This document shows positions 61,638 through 64,000 of a DNA stretch of 64,000 nucleotides, in pieces. The notes beneath the pieces are model-generated. The model saw only the letters and a program-made list of their open reading frames with translations, had not been told where the DNA came from and made no database searches. Numbering within the stretch: position 1 is the stretch's first letter; each line of letters starts with the position of its first letter. Location: the NCBI RefSeq assembly GCF_018687715.1, contig NC_056762.1, forward strand, positions 43,331,520-43,395,519, given 5' to 3'. The position numbers and the translations under genes were made by a program. Origin of the DNA: Carya illinoinensis (taxonomy: Eukaryota; Streptophyta; Magnoliopsida; Fagales; Juglandaceae).

Positions 61638-62923
61638 CGTTTGTTATTACAGTATCAATCAATACCTAATAGACTACCCTCGAGTGTTCTGACGCTGCAG
61701 CTATCCGGCGCTCAGAAGCTTTTATCAAAGTCTCAATTCTCCACTGTGAAAGGAAGTAGTTAATGATATAGCCGAGTACGTACTACTACTTCCGTTCCCC
61801 CAATCTCGGCAATTAAGAAATATCGCCCCTGAGGATTAGTATGTATGGATTCTATATAGAATAATGCTACGTACAGTTATGAAGTGTATAAATCTACGCA
61901 ATCATTTTGAAAAAAAATGAAGTCTACTATCCCTCAAGATTATTTATGTTCTATATATGACTCTCAAACTAGAAAAACATTTAACGGACGTAAAATATAT
62001 GATATATATATATATATAGCTGTGATTAAGACGCTAGCTGTTGGGTTATGACAAATTTGATAGTTTTGAGTTCATGTGAACAACCAATTAAATCATGATC
62101 CTACAACATTTTGGGGCTTTTTCCAAGATTGAGAGTAAAACATTCTTTTGTCATCAAATATTATCGACCATGATAATCTTATGAAAAAATATCTATATTT
62201 ATTCTCTCCAATAATTTTGATGGCAAAATGTCACTTTTTCTCATGATATCATGCCGCAGAAAAAAAACTCGTGGCAAAAGCTACCATATGTTGTAGTGTG
62301 ATTTTCTTTATTGGTAAAAGTTGCATGCTTTTCATAATTATTACATTAGTTACGGAACTGAAGTCTAAACATTTGGTCATTTGCTTTAGATGATCACACT
62401 TAACTATATATATATATATATTATATACATTTACATATACATAAAAGTTGTGAGACTACTTATCGGTCATTATAAATTTGAGGCAAGGATCATCTCCATT
62501 TCAAGTGAAATAAATAGTAAAACATTTAGTATTTTAATCATTTCAAATTAGAATTCTATTTTTAATATTATAGAATATATATAGAATATAGAATTTAAAT
62601 TCTAATAAAATAAATATTATAATTCTATTCTAATTATTAATTAGAATAAAATAAATATTGTTATTATTATATTATTATAATTAGTATAGAACGATAACAA
62701 GACATACATATAAGCATTTCCTCATTTTCTGCATAGTTTATTTGACTTGAAAAAATTCAATAATCTTTTTGCAACCTTTATCTAAGGTAAACTAGTGAAT
62801 AAGATAATACACTTTGTCTCAATTGTTACATAGATTTACAACTATTCATTAGAGAAAACACAAAAAAGAATCCTAAATTATAATTATGAGATGAGAATAA
62901 TATTTCATGTTTTTTAAAATGAA
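61638..62923. other. Intergenic AT-rich DNA
   Basis: (AT)n runs near 62000 and 62406. Nothing else was recognised. Confidence 0.5.
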
Positions 62924-63110
62924 GAGAAATGTTTTAATCACAAAAAGATCTCACAAAAGTAAACCAACAAACTAACGTGACTTGATGTGGTATGTCAGAT
63001 TATAAAGTTATTTTTATTGTAAAATAAATCTAACATATCATATAAAGTCATGTCAATTAGTTTATTAGTTTAATTTAATTTATGAGATCTTTTTGTAATT
63101 ATAGCACTTC
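62924..63110. mobile_element. Foldback MITE, third and best-preserved copy
   Basis: The outer arms acaaaaagatctcac and atgagatctttttgt pair, and the inner arms tgacttgatgtggtatgtc and gacatatcatataaagtca-like sequence also pair. Almost the whole 187 bp can fold back on itself. Confidence 0.7.
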
Positions 63111-63867
63111 TATAAAATGAATAGAGTGAATACTATAAAACAGTACTTCCTATGATCATAAGCTTCCAATGGCGCCACTCATGTCACGTTTGATGATGAA
63201 TCACACCTCAAACACGATGTGTTTTTTTATTGTGACTTTAAACTCTAAAACCTTTAGATAGCTATGGAACAATACGTCTAGTACTATTTGTGTTTAATTT
63301 CAAAAAGAATTTCTCATGCGCATAGTATTCTGTTTGTTAACGTCGTGTTTCGTGTGTCTTTGGACTGGACTACTCGAGGGCTCAGGTTTTCTTTTACCTA
63401 CACACACAAAATCACTCTCAGTTCCAACAGCCTAGTGAGTCGCCAGATGAAGCCTCCAATGCTTAAGTCAATCTCGTCTAGAGGAAAACTCTCGAGAGAT
63501 TGGTAGTTTTTTTAGATTACCTTTTTATGGTGTTCGAGGGGGATACTTATACCCGTCCCAAGGGTAGGGAGCTCCATGCCCTGTCTCCCTGAGTGGCCCT
63601 TGCCAGAGCCCAATTAATGCGGCTTGGCTTGATGAGGGTGTCGGATCGTGCTGTTCCATCGAAGTAGCATGCTACTTCTTTCTTGGCGATAGGGGTGCTG
63701 ATTTTCTTTGGATCATGTTCCACCTGACCCGTCGGCTTGACCTGCGTCCTCTTGGACTGGGGGTACCCGCAATTGTGTGGCTCGGAGCCGGACGGGCTTA
63801 GGTTTGGCCTTGGGCGGGGTGCCATGCTTGCTTGGGTTGGGCTAAACTTATGGGGGGAATTTTTCTC
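63111..63867. other. Unassigned region with a GC-rich block
   Basis: 63490-63850 is distinctly GC-richer than its surroundings, with an abrupt onset. A minus-strand frame of 92 codons (63547-63825) is proline/basic-rich without a recognisable domain. It could be part of a retroelement or its LTR. Confidence 0.35.
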
Positions 63868-63995
63868 TACTACAAGAACATCAGGTTTTTGTGATCAATT
63901 TATTACAATCAAAAGACTATTTACAACCAATTTTAACTGAAAATAGTCATTTCACTGGAATTAATTGGTCGCAAATAAACAATTTTCTTGTAATG
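63868..63995. mobile_element. Small CACTA-like MITE at the window end
   Basis: The left terminus tactacaagaac and the right terminus attttcttgtaatg are inversely related and resemble CACTACAAGAAAA-type ends with substitutions. Internal gactatttacaaccaattt and aattggtc/aaatagtc segments form inverted repeats. No 3-bp target duplication could be confirmed. Confidence 0.5.
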
Positions 63996-64000
63996 TCCCT

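Overview
This is a plant nuclear window. It has intron-rich genes with GT..AG junctions, AT-rich intergenic DNA, abundant LTR, LINE, SINE and MITE-like repeats, and a eukaryotic tRNA-Phe. The gene families and the repeats that begin or end like 'gcctcgtttggata' suggest a woody eudicot, possibly Fagales (walnut/pecan/oak relatives). That taxonomic placement rests on memory and was not computed.

Layout. 1-3171 looks like the 3' part of a long LTR (Ty3/gypsy-like) with two internal tandem arrays. It interrupts a decayed Ty1/copia element (about 3172-4163). 4164-9525 holds a LINE-like 3' end, a terminal-inverted-repeat element and otherwise unassigned DNA. A 3-ketoacyl-CoA synthase gene (minus, two exons) occupies 9526-11591. 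About 12.0-24.1 kb is a repeat-filled gene desert with one PPR pseudogene fragment. From 24.4 kb the window is gene-rich: a beta-1,3-galactosyltransferase (11 exons, +), a CASP-like membrane protein (3 exons, +), ATG8 (5 exons, +), a GAMYB-type R2R3-MYB with a miR159 site (3 exons, -), a 55-residue small-protein ORF (+), a bromodomain protein of the plant BRD1/2/13 type (9 exons, -), a dead APS reductase gene (+), a GDSL esterase/lipase (5 exons, +) and a tRNA-Phe(GAA) (-). The remainder is MITE-rich intergenic DNA.

All seven multi-exon genes were assembled by hand from splice sites. In each, the exon lengths sum to an intact reading frame, and the proteins are 505, 405, 189, 119, 496, 878 and 359 residues. 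The frameshifts in the APS reductase copy are therefore probably genuine decay rather than poor sequence.

The genes are functionally unrelated: wax/VLCFA synthesis, arabinogalactan-type glycosylation, membrane scaffold, autophagy, gibberellin/miR159-regulated transcription, SWI/SNF chromatin remodelling, sulfur assimilation and lipid hydrolysis. There is no operon-like or clustered pathway, and I see no convincing new biological system. The points most worth checking are the hairpin array in the LTR, a SINE with a perfect 15-bp target duplication, the APR pseudogene that has also lost its catalytic cysteine, the C-terminal LxLxL motif of the bromodomain protein, and the 55-residue small-protein ORF.
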